DNA from: Bacillota bacterium
GTDB lineage: Bacteria; Bacillota; SHA-98; UBA4971
Direction of reading: 5' to 3'
Assembly: GCA_012842395.1 (NCBI GenBank)
Contig: DUSX01000002.1
Span: forward strand, 1-64,000
Length of the DNA stretch: 64,000 nt
Within the stretch, counting starts at the first letter, position 1; every line of letters starts with the position of its first letter. The notes beneath the pieces were generated by a model. That model was not told the DNA's origin, searched no databases, and saw only the letters and a list, made by a program, of their open reading frames with translations. Both the position numbers and the translations under genes were made by a program. Below, one piece after another: positions 16,808-25,678 of the stretch.

Positions 16808-17749
16808 ATGCGGAGATGGCACGGGTGGGCTCGCGTTCTGGTTCTCCTGACCGATCTTGCGGTCATGGCCATTCTCGTCGCAGGCACGGGTGCGTTAGCG
16901 GCAGGGCCCGTCCCTGCGAAGCGCCGGATAGCGGCGTCCCTTCTCACAAGCAAGCACGGGTTTTACCAGGAACTCGAGGAGGGCCTGGTCAGCGAAGGAC
17001 GTAAATACGGGTTCGAACTGGACATCACCTATGCTGAGTTCGACGCGGTCAAGCAGGCCCGCCAGATCGAGGATCTCATCGCCAAGAAGCCGGACGCCTT
17101 GATCATCTCGCCGTGCGACTCCACCTCCATCGGCGAGAGCGTCGTGAAGGCGAACAAGGCCTCGATCCCCGTCTTCACGGTGGACATCGCGAATCGATCG
17201 GGCTACGGCAGCGTGGTCTCGCATATCGCGTCCGACAACTTCGAGGGGGGACGGCTTGCGGGGCAGCTCATGGCTAAGGCGCTCGGCGGATCAGGCAAGG
17301 TCATCATCATAAACCACCCAAGCATTACATCTGTGATGGACAGGGTGAGCGGGTTCCGCGAGTATCTCGAGCAGTATCCGGGGATACAGATCGTCGCGGA
17401 CATCCCGGCGTGGGGCCAGAGAAGCCGTGCTACCGCCGTCATGGAAGACGTCTTGATGATGATGCCGTACATTGACGGGGTTTTCGCGATAAACGATGAC
17501 TCCGCACTCGGGGCGCTTCAGGCTATCGAAGCCGCGCGCGTGAAGCGGCGCATCATCGTGGTGGGTTACGACGGCACGGCGGAGGCGGTCAAAGCCATCC
17601 GGGCATCGAAGATATACGGTGACGTGGTTCAATACCCGAGGCAGATAGGCGTGCTGGCGATCCAAGCCATACGCGACCATTTCAACGGGGTGCCGGTGAA
17701 GCCCTACATCGCCGTGGATGTGGGGACCATTACCGCTGATAACCTGTGA
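16808..17749 (+). CDS. Second RbsB-like substrate-binding protein, possible sensor partner
   Basis: 313-aa exported protein, clearly paralogous to the binding protein at 10238: shared blocks include FYQELEEGLVSEGRKYGFEL, DALIISPCDS, ANKASIPVFTVDI, INHPSITSVMDRVSGFREYL, ADIPAWGQR and INDDSALGALQAIEAA. A signal peptide precedes (hydrophobic run VLVLLTDLAVMAILVAG), again with no lipobox Cys. GAGGGA stands 9 nt before the ATG. Because it lies between the sensor kinase and response-regulator genes rather than with the ATPase and permease, I infer that it reports ligand to the kinase's extracytoplasmic domain, as in XylFII-LytS-type sensing in clostridia. It could instead be an alternative feed to the same importer. 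Confidence 0.88.
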   Translation: MRRWHGWARVLVLLTDLAVMAILVAGTGALAAGPVPAKRRIAASLLTSKHGFYQELEEGLVSEGRKYGFELDITYAEFDAVKQARQIEDLIAKKPDALIISPCDSTSIGESVVKANKASIPVFTVDIANRSGYGSVVSHIASDNFEGGRLAGQLMAKALGGSGKVIIINHPSITSVMDRVSGFREYLEQYPGIQIVADIPAWGQRSRATAVMEDVLMMMPYIDGVFAINDDSALGALQAIEAARVKRRIIVVGYDGTAEAVKAIRASKIYGDVVQYPRQIGVLAIQAIRDHFNGVPVKPYIAVDVGTITADNL

Positions 17750-17768
17750 GGTTCGCGGGGCTCGTGGC

Positions 17769-19412
17769 ATGGAGGCGAAGGGCTTGACAGGCGAGGGAGG
17801 CAAGGGAACCACGACCTCCATCCTCGTCGTGGACGACGACGAGGGCATCCGTGACACGCTTGAGGCTGTGCTCTCGGAAGAGGGCTACCAGGTGGCTGCG
17901 GCGAGCACGGGCAAGGCCGCGTTGGAGCTTGCTCGCGGTCGCGAGTTTCACTTGGTGCTTCTCGACTTGAGAATGCCTGACATGAGCGGTCTCGAGATCC
18001 TCCCGCGCCTGCGTAGCGAGCTCCCGCGCGCCCCGATCATCATCATGACCGCTTACGGGACGATCAAGACGGCGGTTGAGGCGGTGAAGCAGGGAGCGTA
18101 CGACTTCGTCTCGAAGCCCTTCGACCTCGACGAGATGCGCATTACGATAGAAAAGGCCCTCGCCCACGAGCGGCTGAAGATGGAGAACGAGCGCCTGCGG
18201 ACCATGCTCGAGGACGAGCTCGTATTTCAGGAGATCGTCGGGAGAAGCGCCAAGATGCGAGCGGTGTTCGAGCTCATCAGAAAGGTCGCGAATCACGACG
18301 TGACCGTTCTCATCGTGGGAGAGAGCGGCACCGGGAAGGAGCTGGTGGCAAGGGCGATCCATTACAACAGCTCGCGCCGGGCGGGCCCCTTTCTGAAGCT
18401 CAATTGCGCTGCGCTGCCGGACGCGCTGCTTGAAAGCGAGCTGTTTGGCTACGAGAAAGGCGCGTTCACCGGCGCGCAGATGAGGAAACCAGGGCGTTTC
18501 GAGTTGGCAGACGGTGGCACGCTCTTCCTGGACGAGATCGGGAACATGAGCCCGTCCATGCAGGTCAAGCTGTTGCGGGTCCTCCAAGAGAAGGAGTTCG
18601 AACGGGTTGGGGGCAAAAGCACCGTCAAGGTGGATGTTCGCATACTCGCTGCGACGAACTCCAACCTCAGGTCCGAGGTGGCGAAGGGAACTTTTCGGGA
18701 GGATCTGTACTACCGGCTCAACGTGGTGCAGATCTGCGTGCCGCCGCTTCGGGAGCGCAAGGAGGACATCCCCCTCTTGGCGCAGCATTTCATCAAGGAA
18801 TTCAACGTGTCCCTCGGCAAGGAGTTTGCGGGTGTGTCGCCGCAGGCCATGAACCTTCTCACAAGGTACGACTGGCCCGGGAACGTGCGGGAGCTCAAGA
18901 ACGCGATCGAGGCTGCCATGCTTTTGGGCGAGGGACCGTTCATCATGCCTGAGCACCTGCCGGAGGAGGTGACCGGCACCCAGACCAACGCCGCAGAAAG
19001 AGGGCAGGTCACGCCGGCAACAGCGCCGCCCATGGCGGGCTCCCCGGATTGCGCAGTCCCCATCCCTGTCTCCTCCCGAGCCTTCGACGATCCTAGCAGT
19101 TCTGCGTGTGGAGCGGTTCCCGCTTCCGTTTCCGCTTCCGCTTGCGCTTCCGTCCCGCAATCCACAGCCATACCGAGGCCGACGCCCACGCCGACTCCGA
19201 CTTCGACTCCGACTCCGACTCCGGGTTCCGGCGTCTCTCCCGTTGACCCTGCCGCGAATGCATCTCTCGATGCTGTAGAGCGGGAGCACATCCTCCGCGT
19301 GCTGAGGCAGTGCTCGTGGAATCAGTCCAAGGCCGCCTGGGTGCTCGGTGTGCACCGCAACACGCTGCGCAAGAAGATAAAGCAGTACGGCCTGGAGAGA
19401 ACGAGGGTCTGA
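17769..19412 (+). CDS. NtrC-family sigma-54-dependent response regulator
   Basis: Transcription activator of RpoN promoters. A receiver domain (residues about 16-130) has the acidic pocket VVDDDEG, the phospho-acceptor D66 in LLDLRMPD and the conserved Thr/Lys of MTAYG and VSKPFD. The AAA+ domain has Walker A GESGTGKELVARA, GAFTGA at about 231-236 (sigma-54 contact), Walker B GGTLFLDEIGNMS and the R-finger region FREDLYYRLNV. The C-terminal Fis-type helix-turn-helix is HILRVLRQCSWNQSKAAWVLG plus HRNTLRKKI. Between AAA+ and the HTH lies a low-complexity linker of about 80 residues containing a PTPTPTSTPTPTPG tract encoded by a CCGACT hexamer repeat. The ATG at 17769 is chosen; an upstream frame from 17718 overlaps the previous gene. 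Probable target: the sigma-54 promoter at 10163. Confidence 0.93.
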   Translation: MEAKGLTGEGGKGTTTSILVVDDDEGIRDTLEAVLSEEGYQVAAASTGKAALELARGREFHLVLLDLRMPDMSGLEILPRLRSELPRAPIIIMTAYGTIKTAVEAVKQGAYDFVSKPFDLDEMRITIEKALAHERLKMENERLRTMLEDELVFQEIVGRSAKMRAVFELIRKVANHDVTVLIVGESGTGKELVARAIHYNSSRRAGPFLKLNCAALPDALLESELFGYEKGAFTGAQMRKPGRFELADGGTLFLDEIGNMSPSMQVKLLRVLQEKEFERVGGKSTVKVDVRILAATNSNLRSEVAKGTFREDLYYRLNVVQICVPPLRERKEDIPLLAQHFIKEFNVSLGKEFAGVSPQAMNLLTRYDWPGNVRELKNAIEAAMLLGEGPFIMPEHLPEEVTGTQTNAAERGQVTPATAPPMAGSPDCAVPIPVSSRAFDDPSSSACGAVPASVSASACASVPQSTAIPRPTPTPTPTSTPTPTPGSGVSPVDPAANASLDAVEREHILRVLRQCSWNQSKAAWVLGVHRNTLRKKIKQYGLERTRV

Positions 19413-19437
19413 CGCGTGCTTCGGCGGGGAGGGAGAG

Positions 19438-19480
19438 GGGCGCCGTCCCGAGCGCAGCACCGGCAACCCGTAAGTGCTGG
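19438..19480 (+). repeat. Dispersed structured element, copy B (3' remnant)
   Basis: GGGCGCCGTCCC followed by GCAGCACCGGCAACCC matches the 3' box of the elements at 30.2 and 51.1 kb. The left arm is absent; the response-regulator gene ends 25 bp upstream, so at most the 3' third survives. A local six-pair stem, CAGCAC with GTGCTG (19457-19479), can still form. The 185 bp that follow up to the next gene show nothing else recognisable. Confidence 0.45.
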
Positions 19481-19665
19481 AAACAAAGCGAAGGCTAACC
19501 CACACTCACTCGGGCGGAGGGAAGTGGGCCGTCTGGGCTGTATTGCAGAAGGAAACCTTGCTGACATGACGAATAAACAAGGGACGCCGCGGCGGAGCCC
19601 AGAAAGGGGCGTTCAAGGGCAACGTGTGCCGCCGTGGTCAGTTCTTAGGGGGAGGGTAAACGGGT

Positions 19666-20712
19666 ATGGCAGTGTCCAGAAGGCTAGGGAAGGCATGGAG
19701 CGTTGCGTTGCTGTGCGTGCTTGTACTCGCGCTTGGGGTGTCGGTGGGCGCCGCCGCTCCGAAGGCGAGGGTCGCAGTGGTGTTCGCCACCGGAGGTCTC
19801 GGAGACAAATCCTTCAACGATTCGGGCTTTGCAGGGCTCAAGCGGGCCGAGAAGGAGCTGGGGATAGAGTCCCAGTACGCCGAGCCGCAGCAGATAGCGG
19901 AATACGAGACTTTGCTCATGCAGTTTGCGCAGACAAAGAGGTATGATCTCATCGTGTCCATCGGTTTTGACCAGGCCGACGCGCTGAAGGTGGTGGCGGG
20001 CAGATTCCCCAACCAGAAGTTCGCCATTATCGACACGGCGGTCGATGCCCCGAACGTTGCTTCATACGTATACAAGGAGCAGGAACGCGGTTTCGTGCTC
20101 GGCGTAATCGCAGGCCTCATGACCACGAAGACGGGCGACCCGCGGATCAACCCTGAGAAAGTCATAGGTGTGGTGGGCGGAATGGACATCCCGCTCATCA
20201 ACGCGAACATCGCGGGATACATGGCGGGCGCGAAGTACGTGGATCCTGAGATCAATGTGCTGTATTCATACGTAGGCGCTTGGGCCGACCCCGCCAAAGG
20301 AAAGGAACTCGCCCTCGTGCAGTTCAACCAGGGGGCGGACATCGTTTGGCAGGCTGCGGGCAGGTCTGGTCTGGGCGTCATCAAGGCGGCCGAGGAGACG
20401 AACAGGTATGCCTTGGGCGCTGATTCCGATCAGTGCTATCTCGCGCCCAAGAACGTGCTGACGAACGGCATGAAGTTCGTGGACAATACCATCTACACCG
20501 CGATCGAGCAGGTCATCTCCGGCAAGTTCAAAGGCGGGACTCACGTGCTCGGCCTTGCCGAGAAGGGCCTTGGCTACACCACGAGCCTGGTACCGCCGGA
20601 CGTGGCAGCAAAGGCCGACGCGCTTGCCCAGAAGGTCATCTCGGGCGAGCTCAAGGTCCCCGAGACGATACAGGACGTGGACGCGTGGTTGAAAGCCCAG
20701 AAGAAGAAGTAG
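19666..20712 (+). CDS. BMP-family ABC transporter substrate-binding protein
   Basis: Binding protein of the Bmp/Med (PnrA-like) family, which typically binds purine nucleosides. The signal peptide (AWSVALLCVLVLALGVSVGA) lacks a lipobox Cys. Family motifs: VFATGGLGDKSFNDSGFAGL (the Bmp opening), LIVSIGFDQADAL, NQKFAIIDTAVD, ERGFVLGVIAGLM, VIGVVGGMDIPLI, YMAGAKYVDP, ADIVWQAAGRSGLGVIKAA and ALGADSDQ. A GGGGGAGGG ribosome binding site precedes the ATG. 348 aa is normal. It is followed by its ATPase and two permeases, the standard four-gene order. Nucleoside specificity is known for the family and inferred here. Confidence 0.92.
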   Translation: MAVSRRLGKAWSVALLCVLVLALGVSVGAAAPKARVAVVFATGGLGDKSFNDSGFAGLKRAEKELGIESQYAEPQQIAEYETLLMQFAQTKRYDLIVSIGFDQADALKVVAGRFPNQKFAIIDTAVDAPNVASYVYKEQERGFVLGVIAGLMTTKTGDPRINPEKVIGVVGGMDIPLINANIAGYMAGAKYVDPEINVLYSYVGAWADPAKGKELALVQFNQGADIVWQAAGRSGLGVIKAAEETNRYALGADSDQCYLAPKNVLTNGMKFVDNTIYTAIEQVISGKFKGGTHVLGLAEKGLGYTTSLVPPDVAAKADALAQKVISGELKVPETIQDVDAWLKAQKKK

Positions 20713-20844
20713 GGCAGAGCGCTCAGAGCTTGGGGCCGGCCTCGGAGAAGGCGGCTTGGTAGCAGATGAAAGATCCTGGTGCAGGGCAGGGAGGCGAGGG
20801 CTTCCCTGCCCTGCCACGGAAATCGGAGAGAGGTTCGTAAGGAC

Positions 20845-22392
20845 ATGTGGGCTGTGCGCATGGAGAAAATTACCAAACGCTTCGGCCCGGTGGTGGCCAA
20901 CGACGCGGTGGATTTCGAGGTCGCGCCGGCCGAGATCCATTGCCTGCTCGGGGAAAACGGTGCGGGCAAGACTACGCTCATGAGGATCCTTTTCGGACTC
21001 TACCGCAGCGATGCCGGTGAGATCTACGTGGACGGGAAACTCGTGTCGTTTTCAGGCCCGCGGGACGCCATCGCGCACGGGATCGGCATGGTTCATCAGC
21101 ATTTCATGCTGGCGGGGAAGCTCACCGTGACCGAGAACATCGTGGCGGGCACCGAACCCCGCAGGGGTGTGCTGCTGGATTATGCAAAGGCCAGAGAGAT
21201 GGTGCAGGAGGTCTCCGAGCGATACGGGCTCAAAGTCGACCCGGACGCCCGCGTGGAGAACATCTCCGTGGGTCAGCAGCAGAGAGTCGAGATCTTGAAG
21301 GCCTTGCTCCGCGGGGCGAAGGTGCTCATACTTGACGAGCCGACCGCCGTGCTCACGCCACAGGAGGCCGGGGATCTGTTTGACATCATGCGCAAGCTCA
21401 GGGAGAGCGGGACGACCATCATTTTCATAACCCACAAGCTCAAGGAGACGCAGGCGGTATCCGACCGGGTGACGGTGCTGCGCGATGGCAAGCGCGTGGC
21501 CACCTTGAACACGGCGGACACGAGCCCGTCCGACCTCGCTGAGCTAATGGTCGGGAGACAGATCATCCCTCCGGTTCGAAAGAACCGTGTCCCCGGCAAC
21601 AGGGTGGTGCTGGAACTGCAAAACGTCTCGGTGCGGGGCGGCGCCAGCTCAGGTGCGCGCTCGGGCTCCATAGGGGGCAAGGCCCGTTTGAACAACGTCA
21701 GCCTCCAGGTGAGGAGCGGCGAGATCCTGGGCATAGCAGGTGTCGAGGGCAACGGCCAGCTCGAGTTGGAGGAGGTCGTAGTCGGGCTGCGAAAACCGAC
21801 CTCCGGACGGATCCTGCTCAACGGACGGGACGTCACGCGACTGGGGCCGAGGACCATTCGGGAAATGGGCGTGGCCTGCATCCCGTCCGACCGCCTGAGG
21901 CGCGGGATAGTGGACACGTTCACCGTGGCTCAGAACCTCATCTTTGGGGAGCAGAAGTCGGCGCCGTTCGCGATAAGGGGCATCCTGCAACCCCGTAAGA
22001 TAGCGGAGCACGCTGCCGAGATCGTCGACAAGTACGATGTGAGGGCCGCTTCAATTGATCAACCCGTGGGATCGCTTTCCGGCGGAAACCAGCAGAAGCT
22101 CGTGGTGGGGCGGGAGCTCTCGCGGGGCCCGGACCTCATCGTGGCAGCCCAGCCCACGCGGGGGCTGGACGTCGGGGCTACCGACTACATACACCGGCAG
22201 CTCCTAGCCATGAGGGACGCTGGCAAGGCGGTGCTGCTCATAAGCGCGGAGCTGGATGAGGTGAGGGCCCTGTCGGACCGCATCGCAGTCATGTACGAGG
22301 GGCAGATCGTCGCATTGAGGCCCGCCGAGGAGTTTAGCGAGAGGGATCTAGGCCTCCTAATGGCGGGGCAAGGGGTCGGTGTGGCGTCATGA
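20845..22392 (+). CDS. Nucleoside-type ABC transporter ATP-binding protein (NupO/YufO-like)
   Basis: Tandem ABC ATPase of about 515 aa. Domain 1: Walker A GENGAGKTTLMRILFG, signature ISVGQQQRVEILKALLRG, Walker B VLILDEPTAVLTPQE. Domain 2: degenerate Walker A GVEGNGQLELEEVVVG, signature LSGGNQQKLVVGREL, and AAQPTRGLDVGATDYIH in place of the usual DEPT Walker B, which is characteristic of the Bmp-associated ATPases. The start is ATG 20845 (MWAVRMEKITKRFG), with AAGGA close by; GTG 20854 or ATG 20860 are alternatives. Its stop overlaps the permease start in ATGA. Confidence 0.92.
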   Translation: MWAVRMEKITKRFGPVVANDAVDFEVAPAEIHCLLGENGAGKTTLMRILFGLYRSDAGEIYVDGKLVSFSGPRDAIAHGIGMVHQHFMLAGKLTVTENIVAGTEPRRGVLLDYAKAREMVQEVSERYGLKVDPDARVENISVGQQQRVEILKALLRGAKVLILDEPTAVLTPQEAGDLFDIMRKLRESGTTIIFITHKLKETQAVSDRVTVLRDGKRVATLNTADTSPSDLAELMVGRQIIPPVRKNRVPGNRVVLELQNVSVRGGASSGARSGSIGGKARLNNVSLQVRSGEILGIAGVEGNGQLELEEVVVGLRKPTSGRILLNGRDVTRLGPRTIREMGVACIPSDRLRRGIVDTFTVAQNLIFGEQKSAPFAIRGILQPRKIAEHAAEIVDKYDVRAASIDQPVGSLSGGNQQKLVVGRELSRGPDLIVAAQPTRGLDVGATDYIHRQLLAMRDAGKAVLLISAELDEVRALSDRIAVMYEGQIVALRPAEEFSERDLGLLMAGQGVGVAS

Positions 22393-23507
22393 AGCATCGA
22401 GAGCGAGAGACGGGGCGCGGATTCGCACGTGGGCGGGTGGCCGGGTTCGTCACGAGGCCGGGGGTCGCGGACATGGCGTACTCGGCGGTGGCGGTGTTGC
22501 TCGCGCTCCTCATAGGTGCGGTGCTGATCGCGGCCTCGGGGTACAGCGTCGTCGAAGCCTACACCAATCTTTTCTATGGAGCCTTCGGGAACGTCTACAA
22601 TCTGGCTAACACTCTGATGATGGCCACGCCGCTGCTCTTCACGGGGCTATCCGTTGCCGTCGCTTTCCAGTGCGGGTTGTTCAATGTAGGAGGCGAAGGG
22701 CAACTGTACGTGGGCGGGCTCGCATCCGCTGCGGTAGTGCTCTCCCTGGGACCGGGCGTCCCCGGGCTGGTGCGGGTGTTTTTGGCGCTTGTGGCGGGCG
22801 CGCTCGCAGGCGCGTTGCTCGCTGCCGGGCCCGGCTACATGAAGGCGAAGCTCGGAGCGCACGAGGTCATCACCACGATAATGCTTAATTACGTGGGGAC
22901 TTTTCTGACTACGTTCCTTGTGAAGACCTACCTCAAGGAACCCGGGCCGGTGGACCAAACGCCGGTGCTGCCGGTAGGGGCGAGGCTGCCCGAGCTCATC
23001 CCCGGCACGCGGGTGTCGTGGGGCATCGTCTTGGGTTTGGTCGTGGTGATCGTGATCGACTACATTCTCAGGCGCACGTCGGTTGGGTACGAGATCCAGG
23101 CTGTGGGGAGGAACGCCACGGCGGCCGAATACGCTGGGGTGAACGTGCCGGGAAGGATCGTGCTCGCCATGGTCATCAGCGGAGCAGTGGCGGGACTTGC
23201 AGGGTCGTCGGTGGTGATGGGCACGCTCTACAGGTTCATCACGAACTTCTCGCCAGGTTACGGGTTCACCGGGATAGCGGTGGCGGTCCTTGCCCGGAAC
23301 AAGCCGTGGGGCGTGGTGCCGGCGGCGCTCCTGTTTGGGATGTTGCAATCGGGCGGCATGTCCATGCAGCTCTTTGCGCGTATTCCTGCGGATCTGATGA
23401 CCCTTGTGCAAGGCATCGTCATCTTGTTCGTCGCGGCACCGGCCCTCGCGAGCGTCTTCCTTGCGCGAGGGGCGCGTGGGGGCGGCAAGGGAAGGGCACG
23501 GGCTTGA
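22389..23507 (+). CDS. Nucleoside-type ABC transporter permease (NupP/YufP-like)
   Basis: 372-aa membrane permease of the BPD_transp_2 family. It overlaps the ATPase stop by 4 nt, indicating translational coupling. Hydrophobic segments begin at MAYSAVAVLLALLIGAVLIA, followed by PLLFTGLSVAVAFQCGLFNVGGEGQ, a hallmark of this permease group, and GYEIQAVGRNATAAEYAGVN, the cytoplasmic ATPase-contact loop. Both N-terminal (about 30 residues) and C-terminal (ARGARGGGKGRARA) ends are basic. It forms a heterodimer with the next permease. Confidence 0.92.
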   Translation: MKHRERETGRGFARGRVAGFVTRPGVADMAYSAVAVLLALLIGAVLIAASGYSVVEAYTNLFYGAFGNVYNLANTLMMATPLLFTGLSVAVAFQCGLFNVGGEGQLYVGGLASAAVVLSLGPGVPGLVRVFLALVAGALAGALLAAGPGYMKAKLGAHEVITTIMLNYVGTFLTTFLVKTYLKEPGPVDQTPVLPVGARLPELIPGTRVSWGIVLGLVVVIVIDYILRRTSVGYEIQAVGRNATAAEYAGVNVPGRIVLAMVISGAVAGLAGSSVVMGTLYRFITNFSPGYGFTGIAVAVLARNKPWGVVPAALLFGMLQSGGMSMQLFARIPADLMTLVQGIVILFVAAPALASVFLARGARGGGKGRARA

Positions 23508-23655
23508 GAGCAAAGCCAGCGCGGCGCGGGGCGCGGGGCGCGGGGCACGCGGTTCGTGGTGCGCGGTGCGCGGGCCTCGGGAGCCTTGCAGCTGCGATGA
23601 CCGCAGGGTTTAGAAGGGCTTAGAGCAGGGTCAGGTCGCTGGGGAGGACGCATGC

Positions 23656-24600
23656 ATGACGGGGGTTCTTGACGTAATCTTCGACATCAACAACCTCACC
23701 GCCACCATCAGAATGGCGACCCCCATTGCTCTCGCGGCGATGGGCGGCGCTTTCTCCGAGCGGTCCGGGATCATCAACATCGGGCTCGAGGGCATGATCC
23801 TGACCGGCGCCTTCTGTGGCGTGCTTGGGTCGTACGTCACGGGAAGCCCATGGGTGGGCGTGGCGTTTGCGGTCGTGGGCGGTGGCCTGATGGGTGCTAT
23901 TCTCGCTTTGTTTGCCATACGTCTCAAGGCGGATCACGTGGTGAGCGGCGTTGGCCTCAACATCTTGGCGCTGGGTCTCACAACATGGCTGATGCAGGTC
24001 TTGTGGAAGAACAAGGGCACGTCGGTGTCGGTGAACGGCCTGCCTGTGGTGTCTATCCCAGGTCTGCGCGACGTGCCGATCATCGGGACCATCCTCGGGA
24101 CTCACTCGCCTCTCGTGTACATGATGTTGATCCTCGTGTTCTTGGGATGGGTGGTCATGTTCAAGACTCCGCTCGGCCTGCGCATCAGGATGGCCGGCGA
24201 GCATCCGGAGGCCGCCGACACGGTTGGGATAGACGTCCACGCCGTGCAGTACTTCTCCGTCATCCTGAGCGGCTGCCTTGCGGGGCTCGGCGGAGCGTAC
24301 CTGTCCCTTGCCCAGCTTAACTGGTTCAGTATGAACATGTCCGCGGGCAGGGGCTACATGGCCCTTGCTGCCAACATATTCGGCCAGTGGAATCCCCTCG
24401 GAGGGCTGGGTGCGAGCTTCCTGTTCGCGTTCACCGACGCGCTTCAGATGAGGATCCAGACGTCGCCGGTCAAGCTGCCGAGCGACATCATCCAAATGCT
24501 TCCCTACATCCTCACGATCCTCGTGTTGGCGGGAGCCGTCATTCGGTCGCGCCCGCCCGCTGCGCTAGGCAAGCACTACGAGTCTGGCCGGGCCAGCTGA
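23656..24600 (+). CDS. Nucleoside-type ABC transporter permease (NupQ/YufQ-like)
   Basis: 314-aa membrane permease, second half of the Bmp importer. Features: ATPIALAAMGGAFSERSGIINIGLEGMI, the conserved SERSGVVNIGLEG motif of this group, several hydrophobic segments, LRIRMAGEHPEAADTVGID (ATPase-contact loop) and GRGYMALAANIFGQWNPLGG. The 148-bp spacer before it is a GC repeat run (GCGCGGG units near 23521-23545). The start at ATG 23656 follows GGGGAGG at about 9 nt. Confidence 0.92.
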   Translation: MTGVLDVIFDINNLTATIRMATPIALAAMGGAFSERSGIINIGLEGMILTGAFCGVLGSYVTGSPWVGVAFAVVGGGLMGAILALFAIRLKADHVVSGVGLNILALGLTTWLMQVLWKNKGTSVSVNGLPVVSIPGLRDVPIIGTILGTHSPLVYMMLILVFLGWVVMFKTPLGLRIRMAGEHPEAADTVGIDVHAVQYFSVILSGCLAGLGGAYLSLAQLNWFSMNMSAGRGYMALAANIFGQWNPLGGLGASFLFAFTDALQMRIQTSPVKLPSDIIQMLPYILTILVLAGAVIRSRPPAALGKHYESGRAS

Positions 24601-24661
24601 GTGAGGGTGCGGGTGCGCGAGCGCGTTGAACTTTCCTACATTCTGAGCCAGGAGGACGGTG

Positions 24662-25168
24662 TCAACGGCGCTGCGCCCTTGTCACGGCGAACACGATCGG
24701 TGTGAGCACAACCGCAGCGAAGACGGCCTCGGGCACTCCCTGGAGGAGCGCGATGGCGAGAGCCCCGTCTTTGCCCGCGAGCGGGATGTACCCGAACGCC
24801 ACCGCCAGCCCTAGCGTGCCCACGGTGTTTGTGGCGCTGCCGGCGGCAGCGGCGATGGGGATGCCCCACGTCTTCTTGCCGCAGGCCCGGTATACCAGAA
24901 AAGAGACTACGCCGATGAGTAGCCTGGCTGGGATGACGACACGCGGGTCACCCAGGAACCTGAGGGTGAAGAGGCCGAATATCAGCCCTACCAGCGATCC
25001 CACCAGAGGTCCTTCGAGAATCCCGGCAAGCTCAACAGGAAGGTGCATCAGAGTGGCTGCTCCAGCGGGAGTGGGCACCGGGATGAAGCCGATGCCTGTC
25101 ATGCCGAGGACGAGAGTAAGGGCTACAAGGAGTCCGGATACAACGACCTGCCTGGTACTTAGTTTCAT
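24662..25168 (-). CDS. ECF transporter S component
   Basis: 168-aa protein with about six membrane segments: VVVSGLLVALTLVLGMTGIGF, then the S-component-like stretch VPTPAGAATLMHLPVELAGILEGPLVGSLVG and further helices ending in AIALLQGVPEAVFAAVVLTPIVFAV. This layout and the TLMH.PV..AGI..GP..G motif match the vitamin-capture S components (PanT-type branch) that share an EcfAAT energising module. No EcfA/EcfT gene is in view, so it would use a module encoded elsewhere. GGAGGTG lies 9 nt before the ATG. The substrate is not assignable, and no known vitamin riboswitch was recognised upstream. Confidence 0.8.
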   Translation of the reverse strand: MKLSTRQVVVSGLLVALTLVLGMTGIGFIPVPTPAGAATLMHLPVELAGILEGPLVGSLVGLIFGLFTLRFLGDPRVVIPARLLIGVVSFLVYRACGKKTWGIPIAAAAGSATNTVGTLGLAVAFGYIPLAGKDGALAIALLQGVPEAVFAAVVLTPIVFAVTRAQRR

Positions 25169-25678
25169 TTTTCGACACCTCCGTTCCAGCCCCTTTGCGG
25201 GTGCCGGACGATCTCATGCACTATGCACTGGGCGCCCTTGCGCCCTGGGCGCTCGGCCGAAGATGCCATCGCGGAGCGGACGCGAGTTCCAGGTCCGACG
25301 GGATCCTGGTCTCAGGCCCTTCGCCCTGCCACGTGCCCTTCGTTCCCTTCGCCTTGCCGCGGAGAGCGCTCGCGGCCGCCGGGCCCGTGCAGGCTTTGCC
25401 CCGCTGCCTTGCTTCGGACCGGGATTGTTTGGGTTAATCTTGACCAAGTCGATGGCGCGTTCCCCGTTCTAGCTCGTGTCTCACCTCCCTTCAGCCCCTT
25501 TTCGCCTTCCAGTTCGGCCTTCAGCTTTCTTCAGCTTTCGGTTCCGCCGCCCAGTTTCGATTCTGCGGGCCCACCGACGCCTTATCGTCCGCGCCATTCG
25601 CCATTATTACCGTATGCTTCGCCCGCCCGGCCTAGGCCCTTTGGCCGAGCCCCGCTTGGCCGAGCGGCCGCCCCGGCG
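25169..25678. other. Non-coding region upstream of the ECF S component
   Basis: 510 bp between the P1 peptidase stop and the S-component start, both minus strand. It contains C/T-rich simple stretches (TTCAGCTTTC units near 25520-25545) and a GGGCGC/GCGCCC-rich segment near 25226-25250 that can fold. No gene is supported. The promoter for the S component is presumably here. Confidence 0.4.

Noticed and set aside
17730-19505. Long open frame antisense to the response regulator
   Set aside because: It mirrors a well-supported gene in GC-rich DNA, with low-complexity Arg/His/Arg-Ser composition and no domain.
19505-19560. Second sigma-54 promoter before the BMP binding-protein gene (CTGGGCTGTATTGCAG)
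   Set aside because: GG and GC are only 7-8 bases apart instead of 10, so the -24/-12 geometry fails.
25169-25475. Vitamin riboswitch (TPP, THF or cobalamin) before the ECF S component
   Set aside because: Conserved core sequences of these families were looked for and not found.
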